Shown one piece after another: positions 26,250-34,932 of a stretch of DNA of 64,000 bases. The notes beneath the pieces were generated by a model. It saw only the letters and a program-made list of their open reading frames with translations, was not told the origin of the DNA and searched no databases. Where the stretch lies: positions 51,998 through 115,997 of the forward strand of contig JAPPNE010000084.1 of the NCBI GenBank assembly GCA_028818775.1, read 5' to 3'. Each line of letters opens with the position of its first letter. Positions within the stretch are counted from its first letter, which is position 1. Source of the DNA: Deltaproteobacteria bacterium (lineage in GTDB: Bacteria > Desulfobacterota > Binatia > UBA9968 > JAJDTQ01). The position numbers and the translations under genes are program-made.

Positions 26250-27880
26250 GATTCCTGGGCAAGGACAGGAAGGCTCGGTTGGGAAAACCGGGAGGCCGCC
26301 GTGTCCGCGGCGCGGTCGCGGTCATCGGTGCACTGTTGGTTGCGCTCTCGTCGCATGCACGCGCGGACCAGGCGCTAGAGGACCGCGTGCGCGCCATCGC
26401 GTCGGAGCTGCGCTGCGTAGTGTGCCAGAACCTGTCCGTGGCCGACTCTCCGGCGGAGATGGCGGTGCAGATGCGCGGCATCGTGCGCGAACAGCTCCAG
26501 GCCGGCAAGACCCCGGACGAGGTGCGCGCCTATTTCGTCTCCAAGTACGGAGAGTGGGTGTTGCTGGCGCCCCCCGCCCATGGCTTCAATCTGATGGTAT
26601 GGATACTCCCCTTCGCCGTCCTCCTTGCCGGTCTCGCCTTCGCGATCTGGTACTTGCGCCGCTGGAGCCGCCGTCGCGCCCGCGAGCCGGAGGACGTCCC
26701 GGAACCGGAGCTCCTGGAGCGGGTACGGGCGGCGGTCGCCGCCGGCGAGGAGACCCCCGACTCGCCGGAGCGCGCCAACCTGCCCATCTACCAGGACCTT
26801 CGTGAGTTGGAGTTCGACCACCAGGCGGGCAAGCTGTCGGACGCCGATTACGAGGCCCTGAAACAGCGCTACGAACGGCAGGCCGTGGAACTGCTGCGGG
26901 ACGAGGGTGAAGCCGCCGCCGTGGTCCGGGAGCCGGATGCGCGGGAGCCGGAGATGACGGAGCCGACACCTTCCAGGTGGAGCAAACGGTCGTGGATGAT
27001 GGCCGGCGGGGCGGCCCTGCTGCTTGCGGGGGGCGTCACCCTGGGGCTCCTGCTGGGTCAGTCGGTGCGACCGCGCACGTCTCCGGAGGACAGCATGACC
27101 GGGGACTTCCTCACGGGAACCGGTCCCGGCGGCATCGGGCAGCCCGGCGCAAGCAATCCGGCCGCCGCGCTGCGCCAGGGACAAGAGGCCTTCCAACGCA
27201 AGGACTTCAAGGCCGCCATCCCGGCCTTCCGGACCGTGTTGCGCCACGACCCCGGCCACCCCGCGGCCAACGCCTACATGGGCATGATCCTGGCCCAGGC
27301 CGGGCATGTGGACGCCGCCCTCGAGGCGCTGGACCGCGCGCTCGCGCGCACTCCCAACTTCCCCCTCGCGCTGTGGGCCAAGGGGATGGTGTTGTTCCAG
27401 GATGGGCGTGACCCGGCCGGCGCGCGCCGGCACCTGGAGCGGCTGGAAGGCCTTCTGCCCGAGGGAGAGCAACGCAAGGCCGTGCGCGACATCATCGCGC
27501 GGATCGGTGAGCGGCCACGGGAACCGGCCGGTGCGCCCGCCGGCCCACGGATCGAAGGCATCGTCGAGTTGGAAGCCGGAAAGGCCCCCGACGCCGGCGC
27601 ACGGTCCGTCCTGTACATCATCGCCCGGCCCGCCGGAGCCCAGGGCGGCCCGCCCCTGGCGGTCAAGCGCATCGTCGCCCCTGCCTTTCCGGTGTCCTTT
27701 TCGCTGGGTCCCGGGGACGTGATGATTCAGGGAACAGCCTTTGAAGGCCCGCTGAACCTGACGGCGCGGTTGGACCGCGACGGCGACCCCCTCACGCGGG
27801 AGCCCGGCGAACCGGCCGGAGCCTACGACGGGAACCCCGTCTCACCCGGCGCGCGGAATGTCGTCGTGAAGCTGCGCTGA
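26246..27880 (+). CDS. ccmH: Cytochrome c biogenesis fusion protein: CcmH domain plus CcmI-like TPR domain
   Basis: A 544-residue fusion. The N-terminal part has a signal/anchor segment (about 22-38), the CcmH redox motif ELRCVVCQNL, and a second membrane helix (FNLMVWILPFAVLLAGLAF). Next comes a cytosolic segment resembling the CcmI start (DLRELEFDHQAGKLSDADY), then a further membrane helix near residue 250, TPR repeats (about 310-420) and a C-terminal CcmI-type beta domain. CcmH reduces and presents the apocytochrome, and CcmI holds its C-terminus. Overlaps ccmG by 4 nt and ends the operon. Confidence 0.92.
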   Translation: MRFLGKDRKARLGKPGGRRVRGAVAVIGALLVALSSHARADQALEDRVRAIASELRCVVCQNLSVADSPAEMAVQMRGIVREQLQAGKTPDEVRAYFVSKYGEWVLLAPPAHGFNLMVWILPFAVLLAGLAFAIWYLRRWSRRRAREPEDVPEPELLERVRAAVAAGEETPDSPERANLPIYQDLRELEFDHQAGKLSDADYEALKQRYERQAVELLRDEGEAAAVVREPDAREPEMTEPTPSRWSKRSWMMAGGAALLLAGGVTLGLLLGQSVRPRTSPEDSMTGDFLTGTGPGGIGQPGASNPAAALRQGQEAFQRKDFKAAIPAFRTVLRHDPGHPAANAYMGMILAQAGHVDAALEALDRALARTPNFPLALWAKGMVLFQDGRDPAGARRHLERLEGLLPEGEQRKAVRDIIARIGERPREPAGAPAGPRIEGIVELEAGKAPDAGARSVLYIIARPAGAQGGPPLAVKRIVAPAFPVSFSLGPGDVMIQGTAFEGPLNLTARLDRDGDPLTREPGEPAGAYDGNPVSPGARNVVVKLR

Positions 27881-27935
27881 CCGCGGCGGCTGCCTGCCGT
27901 GGCCCCGCGAAGCCTGAATCCAGGCTCTCCGCGAC

Positions 27936-28412
27936 TCACCCCTCTTGGGGAAGCCTCTGGTACTTGCCCTTGTAGAACAGCAGCGGGCGGTCGCCCGCTG
28001 CCTCGGCATGGATTATCTCGCCCAGGTAGATGGTGTGGTCGCCGCCGTCATAGCCCTGAGTGACGCTGCATTCGATGTAGCCGATGGTCTGGTCGAGAAG
28101 CGGGATGCCGTGGTCGCTCATGTGCCAGGCGGTGTCCTGGAACTTCTCGATTCCTTTGGTGGCGAAGCGGTTGGCCAGTTGCTCCTGGTGCTCACCCAGC
28201 AGGTTGACGGCGAACACGCCGGAGTCCTCGAAGCACTCGTAGCAGTTGGCCTTCTTGTCGATGCATACCAGCACCAGCGGCGGGTTCAGGGAGAGGGATG
28301 AGAAGGCGTTGGCGGTGATCCCCGTGGGAACTCCGGCCTTGTCCTTGGTGGTCACGATGGTCACTCCTGTGGCGAAGTGTCCCATCACGTGCCGGATCTC
28401 GCGCGGGTCCAT
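27936..28412 (-). CDS. Flavin reductase-family protein (FMN-binding split barrel)
   Basis: A 158-residue protein of the NADH:FMN oxidoreductase/HpaC-like family. It has MGHFATGVTIVTT at the N-terminus, the flavin-phosphate segment GITANAFSSLSLNPPLVLVC, and C-terminal H/Y-rich strands (YDGGDHTIYLGEIIHAE). Such proteins usually supply reduced flavin to a partner monooxygenase. No monooxygenase is adjacent, so the partner is unknown. It converges with the ccm operon across a 55-nt gap. Confidence 0.87.
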   Translation of the reverse strand: MDPREIRHVMGHFATGVTIVTTKDKAGVPTGITANAFSSLSLNPPLVLVCIDKKANCYECFEDSGVFAVNLLGEHQEQLANRFATKGIEKFQDTAWHMSDHGIPLLDQTIGYIECSVTQGYDGGDHTIYLGEIIHAEAAGDRPLLFYKGKYQRLPQEG

Positions 28413-28535
28413 GGTGCACGGGGTAACAGACGGGGCCGCGCGTTGTCAATCACCGTCAGGGGTTCATGCACACCGGCGCCCGACAGCGGACCGCGGCCGA
28501 ACAAATAAGGTCGGCGAGGCGTGAAACGGGCGGTT

Positions 28536-28973
28536 TCAGCCGTCCAGCTCCGGCTTCGGCAGCATCATGTATGGGACGCTGTCGTCGTCGAGGGCCTCCC
28601 GTTCCTCGGTGGTGGCGGTGCCGTGGATGGGGCGTTCCTCGGCCTCGCCGGCGTGGATGCGGCGGGCCTCGCCGGCGAAGTGGCGGCCGACGTTCTCGAA
28701 GTTGTTCTCGATGTAGTGGTGCACCCGGATCAGCGCTTCCTTGAGCTGCTCCGGCGTGGGCACGGCCTGCGGCTGACGTTGCTTGGACGGGGCCGGCGAC
28801 TCCTCCTGCTTCGTGTGCACGGCGCAGGCGTGCGGGAGCTTGGTGACCGCGGTGGAGTTGCACACCGGGCAGGCGATCAGACCCTGGGAGAGCTGCTCCT
28901 GAAAGTTCTCCGGCCCCGAGAACCACCCCTCGAAGCCGTGGTCGTTGTCGCAGGTGAGATCGTAAATGACCAT
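28536..28973 (-). CDS. DUF1178-family protein
   Basis: A 145-residue protein of unknown function. The N-terminus MVIYDLTCDNDHGFEGWF, the CPVCNS knuckle and the C-terminal EEREALDDDSVPYMMLPKP with a downstream acidic end are the family hallmarks. The middle (about residues 48-75) is low-complexity and rich in Pro/Gln/Lys. The paired cysteines suggest a small metal site. No enzymatic role can be assigned. Confidence 0.85.
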   Translation of the reverse strand: MVIYDLTCDNDHGFEGWFSGPENFQEQLSQGLIACPVCNSTAVTKLPHACAVHTKQEESPAPSKQRQPQAVPTPEQLKEALIRVHHYIENNFENVGRHFAGEARRIHAGEAEERPIHGTATTEEREALDDDSVPYMMLPKPELDG

Positions 28974-29034
28974 GTCGTCAAACCGGACCGGGCCGTGCCT
29001 CCTGTCTCGAAGGTAAATCCGGCCCTGAGCCGTG

Positions 29035-29859
29035 TCAAGACAGCAGGAAGTCCGTCACCACCTCGATGAACGTGTCCTGCTCCTCGATCTGCGGCTCGTG
29101 CGCCGAGTCGTGGAAGCGGTACGCCGTGGAGCCCGGCACGATGCCGCGCAGCCGCTCGTCCCAGTCGGGCTGGTTGAGGGGGTCGTGGTCACAGGCGATG
29201 ATGAGCAGCGGCACGGTGACGGTGGACAGTTGCTTCACGAAGGCGTCGATGGTGGAGCCGCGCTCGTACCCTGGGCGCTTCAGGCGGGCCGCGGACAGGG
29301 CCTCCCAGGCGCCCGGCGCGATGGAATCGTTGTAGCGGGACTCGACGCACTCCGGGGTGAGCCACTTCTCGTCGTGAAACAGCAGCTTGAGGAGCTTGCG
29401 CATGTTCTCCGGGCTCGGGGTGTAGTCCTCCAGGTCTGCCTGGAAGTCGCTCTTGAACACCCCGGCGTTGCCGCAGATGGTCACCATCTTCTTCATCTTC
29501 AAGGGCGAAGGTTTCCGCACCGAGCTTCTCAGCAGCGTGCCGCCGCCGGCGGAATTGCCCACGAAGAACGCTTCACCCACGCCCACGACATCCAGCCACT
29601 GTGCGAGGTGCGTCAAGCGGAACCCCGAGGGGTCGGAGAAGCTGTAGATCTTGGCGGTGCGGCCATAGCCCAGCATGTCCGGGGCGAGGACGTGGAAAGT
29701 CCGCCCGAGCTTCGCCATGGCGGTCCCCCACGTGGCCTCGGCCGAGGCGCCGTACTCCCCGCCGTGAAGCAGCACCAGGTCGGGCCCCTCCCCCGCTTCC
29801 AGGTAGTGCGTTTCGATGCCCCCGACCCGAAGTGTCTGGTGATGAATCGCGTCGCTCAT
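29035..29859 (-). CDS. Alpha/beta-hydrolase fold enzyme
   Basis: A 274-residue hydrolase. The oxyanion region is LLHGGEYGAS, the nucleophile elbow GNSAGGG (Ser near residue 104), the acid Asp in IIACDHDPLN and the His in DSAHEPQIE. It resembles carbon-carbon-bond hydrolases and esterases acting on small substrates, but the substrate is not recognisable. It is 6 nt downstream of the GGT-like gene and in line with the amidohydrolase, so the three probably form one catabolic unit. Confidence 0.87.
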   Translation of the reverse strand: MSDAIHHQTLRVGGIETHYLEAGEGPDLVLLHGGEYGASAEATWGTAMAKLGRTFHVLAPDMLGYGRTAKIYSFSDPSGFRLTHLAQWLDVVGVGEAFFVGNSAGGGTLLRSSVRKPSPLKMKKMVTICGNAGVFKSDFQADLEDYTPSPENMRKLLKLLFHDEKWLTPECVESRYNDSIAPGAWEALSAARLKRPGYERGSTIDAFVKQLSTVTVPLLIIACDHDPLNQPDWDERLRGIVPGSTAYRFHDSAHEPQIEEQDTFIEVVTDFLLS

Positions 29860-29865
29860 GATCCC

Positions 29866-31482
29866 CTACCACCCCACGGCGTAGCCGTCCCGGCGCGGGT
29901 CGGCGGCGGCCATGAGCGTGCCGTTGCGCGGGTCCCTGGCGATGAGCGCCGCGCCGCCGAAGGACCAGGGCTCCACCACCGTCACCGGGTGGCCCTTGGC
30001 TGCCAGGCCCTCGACCACCTCCCTGGGGAATCCCTGCTCCAGGCGCAGGCTCTGGGGATAGCCGACGTTGGGCGGCGTACCCGGCACGTGGCTCCAGCGG
30101 GGCGCTTCCAGCGCGCACTGGGGATCCATCTTGAGGTCCAGGAAGTTGTGCAGCACCTGCACGTTGGTCTGGGGCTGGTCGTCCGCCCCCGGGGTGCCGC
30201 CCACGGCCAGGAACTCGCCGTCGCGGAACACCATGTAGGAGTTGAGGGTGTGCGCGGGGCGCTTGCCCGGTTGCAGGGAATTGGCGCTGTCGGGATCGAG
30301 CCGGGCGCTGCACAGGCGGTTGTTCATGACCAGGCCGGTGTCCCCCGCCACCACGCGCGAGCCGAACACCGAGAACACGCTCTCGATGAGCGAGATGACG
30401 TTGCCGTGGCCGTCGGCGGCGCACAGGTACGTGGTATCGCTCCCGGTCATGGCACTGGACGACGACACCGGCCCGGCGGAATCGCCGATGTCGGCGCGGC
30501 GCGCGTCCGCGTATTCCTTGCTGATGAGGCGCTCCACCTCGGGGTCGCCGAAGCGCGGGTCGTCGAGGTGGCGGATGCGGTCCTCGAAGGCGATCTTCTT
30601 GGCCTCCACCATCACGTGGACCAGTTCCGTACGGCTCATCTTCGAGCAGTCGTAGCCCGCCAGCAGGTTCATCATGGTGAGGATCACGAACCCCTGGGAC
30701 ACCGGCGGCTGCTCCAGGATCTGGTAGCCGCGGTAGTCGGTGCTCAAGGGTTCGAGCCACTCGGCGAACTCGCCGTCCAGGTCCCGCTCCTCGAACAGGC
30801 CGCCCTGGGCGCGAATGCCGGCGCACAGCCGCGCGGCCACGTCGCCGCGATAAAAACCGTCCCGGCCGTCGCGCACAATGGCTTCCAGCACCGCCGCCAG
30901 CTCGGGCTGCCGTAGCATCCGCCCCGGCGTCAGGTCTTCCAAGGGGGCACGGAAATAGCGATGGATGTCGGGACTGGAAGGCGCCCACTCCGCGATGGAA
31001 CCGGCCAGTGACAGGTACAGGGGAAAACCGTCGCGGGCCAGCGTCAGGGCGTCGGCGCAGACCTCGGCGCGGTCCATGGTGCCGTAGCGGCGGTGCAGTT
31101 CCAGCCATCCCTCCACCGCCCCGGGCACGGCGATGCTCAAGGGCCCGGAGGTGGGGATGGCGTCGAGACCGCGGCTCTTGAAGGCGTCGATGGTGGCGTT
31201 GCCGGGCGCCGGGCCGCTGGCGTTGAGTGCCCGAACCTTGCCTTCGTCCTTCATGTAGACCAGCGAGAACAGGTCGCCGCCGAGCCCGCAGGCCTCGTGC
31301 TTGACCACCGCCAGGACGAACCCGGCGGCGACGGCCGCGTCCACGGCGTTGCCGCCCCGCTGCATCATCTTGAGCCCGGCGACGGACGCCAGCGGATGGC
31401 CCGCCGCCACCACGCCGTTTTGCCCCATGACGAGCGTGCGCGCGGCCTTGCCGTAACGAATTTCATGTGTAGCTTGAGACAT
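29866..31482 (-). CDS. Gamma-glutamyltransferase-family Ntn hydrolase
   Basis: A 538-residue member of the GGT/cephalosporin-acylase family. It has the N-terminal NGVVAAGHPLAS and GGNAVDAAVAAGF, and an oxyanion-type GLGGDLF. The autocleavage site is before Thr350 in GSDTTYLCAADGHGN, and GNVISLIESVF and GKRPAHTLNSYMVF lie in the small-subunit half. Tyr352 replaces the His of the usual TTH motif, and no signal peptide is seen, unlike periplasmic glutathione hydrolases. The true substrate may not be a gamma-glutamyl compound. Confidence 0.88.
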   Translation of the reverse strand: MSQATHEIRYGKAARTLVMGQNGVVAAGHPLASVAGLKMMQRGGNAVDAAVAAGFVLAVVKHEACGLGGDLFSLVYMKDEGKVRALNASGPAPGNATIDAFKSRGLDAIPTSGPLSIAVPGAVEGWLELHRRYGTMDRAEVCADALTLARDGFPLYLSLAGSIAEWAPSSPDIHRYFRAPLEDLTPGRMLRQPELAAVLEAIVRDGRDGFYRGDVAARLCAGIRAQGGLFEERDLDGEFAEWLEPLSTDYRGYQILEQPPVSQGFVILTMMNLLAGYDCSKMSRTELVHVMVEAKKIAFEDRIRHLDDPRFGDPEVERLISKEYADARRADIGDSAGPVSSSSAMTGSDTTYLCAADGHGNVISLIESVFSVFGSRVVAGDTGLVMNNRLCSARLDPDSANSLQPGKRPAHTLNSYMVFRDGEFLAVGGTPGADDQPQTNVQVLHNFLDLKMDPQCALEAPRWSHVPGTPPNVGYPQSLRLEQGFPREVVEGLAAKGHPVTVVEPWSFGGAALIARDPRNGTLMAAADPRRDGYAVGW

Positions 31483-31527
31483 GAGGACATTCTCCCGAGT
31501 TTTCGGATCCCGCCATGCGGAGCGTGA

Positions 31528-32553
31528 TCAGATGTGCAGGATCCGGGCGGCGTTGCCTCCGAGGATCCGTTCCCTGGGCTCCGGCGCGAGACCCAGGTCG
31601 TCGATGGCCTTGAGGCTGTTGCGGATGAAGCCGCAGCCGTCGTCCGGCCCGTAGGGATAGTTGGTGCCGAACACCAATTGCTCGGGGCCGAAGAAGTCCA
31701 TGACGCACCTGAGGGTGTTGGCCGGATGGTCCGCGGTGTCCACGAAGAAGCGCCGGAACGAGTCCAGCGGATTCTCCTGAAGGCCGTAGCGTTGGCGCAT
31801 CTCGTCGGTGCGGCCGGTGTAGATGTTGATGGCGCGCTGCCCGAAGAAGGCCAGCACCCCGCCCACGTCCGCCACGACGAACGGCAGGGTCGGAAACCTC
31901 TCGATGACCCGGCCGTACACCAGACGTGTCATGGCCACCGTGCTGTCGAAGGCCCAGCCGTAGATGAGGATCGGCATGATGTCGAGGCCCACGGCCTCGG
32001 TGGCGAGAGGCGCGGTGGGATGGAGGTAGACTGGCAGCTCGTACTCCGCGAGCTTCTCGTACAGGGGGAAAAAGACCTCGTCGTCCAGGGGTCGGCCGTT
32101 GAGGTTGGTGAAGCACCCGAACCCGCGCAGGCCCAACTCCTGGACCGCCCGCTCAAGCTCCTGCAGCGATGCCTCGATGGACGCGGTGGGCAGCGTCGCC
32201 AGGCCGACGAAGCGGTCCGGATGGCGGTTGCACATTTCCGCCAGCTCGTCGTTGGCCACCCGCGCCAGCGCCACCGCGTCGTCCGGGTCGTAGCGGTCGG
32301 CGCCGGGAGCGGGGATACTCACCACCTGCACGTCCACGCCCTGACGGTCCATGTGCTCCAGCCGCTGCTCGACGTTACGGCCCTTGAAGATGGCGGTGTT
32401 GATGCGGCACTTGAGGTTCTTGTCGTAAAGGTATGCCATGCCGCTGTAAGGGTCCGGCTCCTCCAGCACGACGGCGCCGTCCCGATCGCGCATCGCCTCC
32501 ATGTAATGTTCGGGGAAGATGTGGCTTTGGAAGTCGATGATCATGGCGCGCAT
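31528..32553 (-). CDS. Amidohydrolase_2 (ACMSD-like) family protein with altered metal ligands
   Basis: A 341-residue TIM-barrel protein starting MRAMIIDFQSHIFPEHY. The ATG at 32553 has a GGA 8 nt upstream; the open frame beyond it reads through the zinc-ribbon gene out of register. In the family the first strand carries HxH; here it is QSH. The strand-8 Asp (GSDYP) is Asn in FGTNYPYG, and the strand-6 His region reads VADVGGVLAFFGQ. The strand-5 His (VYLHPTAP) is kept. Family members are decarboxylases or hydratases of aromatic-ring fragments. This one may use another mechanism or be non-catalytic. Confidence 0.82.
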   Translation of the reverse strand: MRAMIIDFQSHIFPEHYMEAMRDRDGAVVLEEPDPYSGMAYLYDKNLKCRINTAIFKGRNVEQRLEHMDRQGVDVQVVSIPAPGADRYDPDDAVALARVANDELAEMCNRHPDRFVGLATLPTASIEASLQELERAVQELGLRGFGCFTNLNGRPLDDEVFFPLYEKLAEYELPVYLHPTAPLATEAVGLDIMPILIYGWAFDSTVAMTRLVYGRVIERFPTLPFVVADVGGVLAFFGQRAINIYTGRTDEMRQRYGLQENPLDSFRRFFVDTADHPANTLRCVMDFFGPEQLVFGTNYPYGPDDGCGFIRNSLKAIDDLGLAPEPRERILGGNAARILHI

Positions 32554-32567
32554 CCAGAGTCCTGCGT

Positions 32568-32783
32568 TCAGAGTCCCCGCACCAGGCGCGGGAACCCGTC
32601 GGGTACCTGCGGCTCGGATTTGACCGTCCTGGAACCCACCGAGCTGCCGCAGCGCTGGCAACTGTAGTCGTAGAGGTCGCCGTCGGGCAGCACCAGCAGC
32701 AGGCGCTCGCGCACGGGCATGGCCTGACCGCACTTGCTGCAGTAGAGCAACGACGCCGACAACTGTTCGAAGCTCTTCTCCAT
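32568..32783 (-). CDS. Small zinc-ribbon protein
   Basis: A 71-residue protein with two CxxC knuckles, Cys15/Cys18 (YCSKCG) and Cys42/Cys45 (SCQRCG), separated by a beta-hairpin-like segment. This is a classic zinc ribbon. It starts 14 nt upstream of the amidohydrolase on the same strand and could be a partner or an unrelated small regulator. I do not recognise a named family. Confidence 0.7.
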   Translation of the reverse strand: MEKSFEQLSASLLYCSKCGQAMPVRERLLLVLPDGDLYDYSCQRCGSSVGSRTVKSEPQVPDGFPRLVRGL

Positions 32784-32828
32784 GCAACCTCGCGCCTCTG
32801 CCTCCGAAAGGAGACGCGGGACGCTACA

Positions 32829-34907
32829 CTAGTCGCCTTCCGCCTCCGCCTTGGCTTCAGCCTGGACCTTCTCCATGAGGTGCGCCGGCAGCTCGTCGTA
32901 GTGCGAGAACTCCGACTGGAACTCGCCGCGTCCGCTGGTCATGGAACGCAGGTCCGAGGCGTAGCGCAGCACTTCGGACATGGGCACCTGCGCCTTGATG
33001 ATCTGGCTGTGCCCCTTGGCGTCCACGCCGAGGACCTTGCCGCGGCGGCTGTTGAGGTCCCCGATCACGTCGCCCATGCACTCGTCGGGCACCGACACCT
33101 CCATGGACATGACCGGTTCCAGTATCACCGGCTTGGCGGCCTCCATGGCGTTCTTGAAGCCCATCGACGCCGCGATCTTGAAGGCCATGTCGGACGAGTC
33201 CACGGAATGGAACGATCCGTCGTAGAGGGTCGCGCGCACGTCCATGATGGGGAATCCGGCCACGTAGCCGCCCGACATGGTCTCGACGATGCCCTTCTCC
33301 ACCGCGGGGATGTAGTTCCGCGGGATGGCGCCGCCGACGATCTTGTCGACGAACTCGAAGCCCTTGCCGCGCGGCAGCGGCTCGATCTTGAGCCACGTAT
33401 CGCCGTACTGGCCGCGGCCGCCGGACTGTTTCTTGTATTTTCCCTGAGCGCTGGCGCTGGCGCGGATGGTTTCCCGGTAGGGCACCTTGGGCGCCTTCAA
33501 TTCCACTTCGGCGCCGTACTTGCGCTTGAGCTTGTCCACCACCACTTCAATGTGGAGCTGGCCCGTGCCCGACAGGATGAACTCGCGCGTCTGCTCGTCG
33601 CGGTGCATGGTGATGGAGGGGTCCTCCTCCATCATGCGCTGGAGCGCCTGCGGCACCTTGTCCTCGTCGGCCCGGGTCTTGGGCGAGAGGGCAAAGGAGA
33701 TGGACGGGTTGAAATGCATCGGCCTGGGGTACTCGATGGGCGCGGACTCGTCGCACAAGGTGTCGCCGGAGGCCACGTCCTTGAGCTTGGCCGCGGCGAC
33801 GATCTCGCCCACGCCCGCCTCCGGAACCTCCTCCTGTTTGCCCCCCTCGGGTCGGAATATGTGGGTGATCCGCTCCTTGGCGTCCTTGCCCGGGTTGTAC
33901 ACCGTGCTGTCGGCCTTGAGCGTTCCCGAGAGCACGCGCATGATGGACAGCCGGCCCGCGAAAGGGTCCACGATGGTCTTGAAGACGAACGCCGAGAACG
34001 GGGGGTCGGCGCTCTTGCCGCGCGCATCCTCCTCTCCCGTCACCGGATTCCTGCCATTGGCGGCAGCCTCCTCCAGCGGCGACGGAAGCCATGCGACGAT
34101 GCCGTCCAACAGCGCCGCGACGCCCATGCCCCGGGTCGCGGAACCGTACAGCACCGGGAACAAGGTCCCCGCCATGACGCCGGCGCGCAGTCCTTCGGAG
34201 ATCTCCTCCGAGGTCAGCTCCTGCCCTTCCAGGTACTTCTCCAGCAGCTCGTCCTGGGTCTCGGCCACGTTCTCCATCAGGTTGACGCGCATCTCCTCGG
34301 CGCGTTCCCGAAGCTCCGCGGGGACGTCTTCCTCGGTTTCCCTGCCGTCCCCCTCCTTGCACACCGCCTTCATGCGGATCAGGTCCACGACCCCCCGGAA
34401 ACCTTCCCCGTGGCCGATGGGAACCTGCACGTGGATCGCCTTGCCTCCCAACTCCCCGGCGATGGCGTCCACCGCCTCCACCGGGTCCGCCTCCTCGCGG
34501 TCCATGCGGTTGACGAAGAACATCCGGGGAAGGCCCCGCTCCGCGGCGTAGCCCCAGAGCCGCTCCGCTTCCACCCGCAGGCCGGCGCCGGCATGGAGGA
34601 CGAAGACCGCGCCGCCGCAGGCGGGCAACGAATGGACCGTCTCCGGAAGAAAGGTGGCGAAACCCGGCGTGTCCACCAGGACGCACGTGGTCTTCTGCCA
34701 CTCCAGGGAGTGAAACGCGGTGGAAATGGAAACCTGCCTCTGGATCTCCTCGGGTTCGTAGTCGAAAGCGGAGCTGCCGTCCTCTACCCGCCCCAGGCGG
34801 TTCGTGCTGCCGGCGGCGAAAAGCAACGCCTCGCCCAGGGAGGTCTTGCCAGCCCCCCGGTGTCCCAGCAATCCGACGTTGCGTAACCGGCCAGCTTCAA
34901 TTGCCAT
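32829..34907 (-). CDS. Elongation factor G-like GTPase (EF-G2/FusA2 type)
   Basis: A 692-residue translational GTPase paralogue. G1 is GLLGHRGAGKTSLGEALLF, G3 VDTPGFATF and G4 FVNRMDREEADP (NRMD rather than the NKMD of canonical EF-G). Domains II to V are complete, ending in an acidic tail. The gene lies outside any rpsL/rpsG/tuf cluster, which with the divergent G1 and G4 argues for a second EF-G of uncertain role and not the main translocase. Confidence 0.88.
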   Translation of the reverse strand: MAIEAGRLRNVGLLGHRGAGKTSLGEALLFAAGSTNRLGRVEDGSSAFDYEPEEIQRQVSISTAFHSLEWQKTTCVLVDTPGFATFLPETVHSLPACGGAVFVLHAGAGLRVEAERLWGYAAERGLPRMFFVNRMDREEADPVEAVDAIAGELGGKAIHVQVPIGHGEGFRGVVDLIRMKAVCKEGDGRETEEDVPAELRERAEEMRVNLMENVAETQDELLEKYLEGQELTSEEISEGLRAGVMAGTLFPVLYGSATRGMGVAALLDGIVAWLPSPLEEAAANGRNPVTGEEDARGKSADPPFSAFVFKTIVDPFAGRLSIMRVLSGTLKADSTVYNPGKDAKERITHIFRPEGGKQEEVPEAGVGEIVAAAKLKDVASGDTLCDESAPIEYPRPMHFNPSISFALSPKTRADEDKVPQALQRMMEEDPSITMHRDEQTREFILSGTGQLHIEVVVDKLKRKYGAEVELKAPKVPYRETIRASASAQGKYKKQSGGRGQYGDTWLKIEPLPRGKGFEFVDKIVGGAIPRNYIPAVEKGIVETMSGGYVAGFPIMDVRATLYDGSFHSVDSSDMAFKIAASMGFKNAMEAAKPVILEPVMSMEVSVPDECMGDVIGDLNSRRGKVLGVDAKGHSQIIKAQVPMSEVLRYASDLRSMTSGRGEFQSEFSHYDELPAHLMEKVQAEAKAEAEGD

Positions 34908-34932
34908 GTATCGTCCTCCCTTGAACCATCGA

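Noticed and set aside
27907..27934. An intrinsic terminator after the ccm operon
   Set aside because: AGCCTG/CAGGCT can form a 6-bp hairpin between convergent genes, but there is no U-tract on either strand.
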